Positions 63,242-64,000 of a DNA stretch of 64,000 nucleotides are shown piece after piece (within the stretch, counting starts at the first letter, position 1; each line of letters opens with the position of its first letter). The notes beneath the pieces were generated by a model that was given only the letters and a program-made list of their open reading frames with translations, did no database searches and had not been told where the DNA came from. The stretch comes from CANHEE01 sp049316985. Its GTDB lineage: Bacteria > Bacteroidota > Bacteroidia > Chitinophagales > Saprospiraceae. The stretch lies in NCBI GenBank assembly GCA_049316985.1, contig JBMOJB010000003.1, forward strand, positions 7,921-71,920, read 5' to 3'. The translations under genes were made by a program, and so were the position numbers.

Positions 63242-63998
63242 GAGAGTCTGTCTTGCATTCCATCCAGCAGCGATTTTTATTTTGTACAGTATTCCGCTGT
63301 TCTGACGTAAGCAGCTGATGTCTCCATCAATAAACTTACCATTACGAGTGGTGCTTTGACAGTAGCCTCAAATATACTAACTATATCAATAGTTGGCCAA
63401 AACAGTTCAACATTATTGGTTAATGGTGGCACTTTGAATTTTCAGGATCAGGCTCTGTTGTATTAAATGGAAATTTTTCAATGAGTTCCTGTGTACTGAT
63501 TCAAGGTGGTGGGTCCCTTTCCATTGACGATAATAACCGCAATGTTGCTGCAAACAGCGTTGCCAGAGGAATACATATTTTTGCTATATCCGGCGGAATA
63601 CCTAATTGTAGTGCTGGTACTATTATTGTTATAGATCCAACTATTATTTCTTATGAGTTAGAACAACACGAGCGATAAGTATCGGTATTGCAGCCAATAC
63701 GACAAGGTTCGTTGGAACAGATAGTTTTGTCCTGGGAGATTGAGATAGCCTTACCCATGGAATTGCTGATAGATTTACAGCGTAAACTTATGCCATAGGT
63801 ATTGTTTGCCTGGATAACTTTATCGTTAATGGAGGTAACGCTACCTGTTCGGGTGATACTTATTAACAGTTTTTCTCAGGATGGTGCGAAGATTATTACA
63901 TTACTATTACCGATCCGATTCCGACCATCGCTGCAAGAGTTTATTTGGCTCAGATTAATTTTATGGGGAGAAGCTTATCTTTGCACCAAAAAAGATAA
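63242..63998 (+). pseudogene. Decayed surface protein with beta-solenoid-like repeats
   Basis: Translation recovers a once-continuous protein across several frames. Frame 1 (from 63242) reads ESLSCIPSSSDF, a TAA at 63308-63310, then ADVSINKLTITSGALTVASN ... LLVNGGTLNFQ. A shift near 63441-63447 then gives SGSVVLNGNFSMSSCVLIQGGGSLSIDDNN to a TAA at 63676-63678. A second shift gives ISIGIAANTTRFVGTDSF, with stops TGA 63741, TAA 63783 and TAA 63864 in the same frame, ending near 63998. The pattern of short strands with Ser/Thr/Gly and NGG turns suggests a cell-surface or secreted repeat protein. It has at least two frameshifts and four stops. The 75-residue frame in the middle is not a gene on its own. 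Confidence 0.7.
63976..63983 (+). promoter_or_regulatory. Possible -7 element at the right edge
   Basis: TATCTTTG lies 17 bases before the window end and may serve a gene beyond it. No TTG stands at the usual distance. Confidence 0.3.
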
Positions 63999-64000
63999 GT

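Noticed and set aside
63481..63678. The 65-residue frame near the right edge as a separate gene
   Set aside because: It is one segment of the decayed surface protein and continues logically into other frames on both sides.

Overview
The window is a chromosomal segment from a member of the Bacteroidota, most likely near the Saprospiria (the lineage is inference). The evidence is a SusC/SusD pair, a type IX secretion (T9SS) sorting domain, the T9SS regulator PorX, a short Bacteroidota-type RpoD, AT-rich DNA and promoters with a -7 box of the form TAnnTTTG. I see no phage, insertion sequence, CRISPR array or rRNA operon. The right edge holds a decayed gene.

Layout. 1-5.2 kb (minus): a cut-off secreted reprolysin-like metalloprotease, a small membrane protein, a TPR protein, and a barrel/lipoprotein pair. 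5.2-12.4 kb (plus): a zinc phospholipase C/S1-P1-like protein, an anchored coiled-coil protein, a three-gene run (DUF2452, LolA-like, GNAT), rpoD with a long leader, and a speA-type decarboxylase facing purN. 13.4-20 kb: SusC, SusD and a T9SS-exported M1 aminopeptidase. 20-24 kb (minus): a large M36 fungalysin with a PA insert and a dockerin-like tail. 24-27 kb: feoAB and an outer-membrane barrel. 27-30 kb (minus): GtrA, an M28/PDZ peptidase and a PD40 propeller. 30-34.8 kb: an RluA-family pseudouridine synthase, simple repeats, dnaG, and porX (minus). 35-37.4 kb (minus): gap and a NamZ-like lipoprotein. 37.5-43.6 kb: a DEDDh exonuclease/GIY-YIG fusion, a small lipoprotein, a tight operon of GH3-type ligase, flavin reductase and LYS1-like dehydrogenase, and an unrecognised helical protein. 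43.7-59.5 kb: murD, then the cluster trnT-trnY-trnG-trnT-tuf-trnW-secE-nusG-rplKAJL-rpoBC. 60-63.2 kb: pcm, a fatty acid desaturase, a small lipoprotein, a rhodanese and a CarboxypepD_reg-like protein. 63.2-64 kb: a pseudogene of a surface beta-solenoid-like protein.

How the genes fit together. Two themes stand out. One is core information processing: sigma factor, primase, EF-Tu, NusG, ribosomal proteins and RNA polymerase. The other is an outward-facing proteolytic and uptake lifestyle: M12B-like, M1, M36 and M28 peptidases, SusCD, FeoAB, NamZ and T9SS control by PorX. The least explained items are the GH3-reductase-dehydrogenase operon, the strong hairpins without U-tracts between genes of the tuf-rpoBC cluster, a possible small RNA between rpoC and pcm, and the M36 C-terminal tail.
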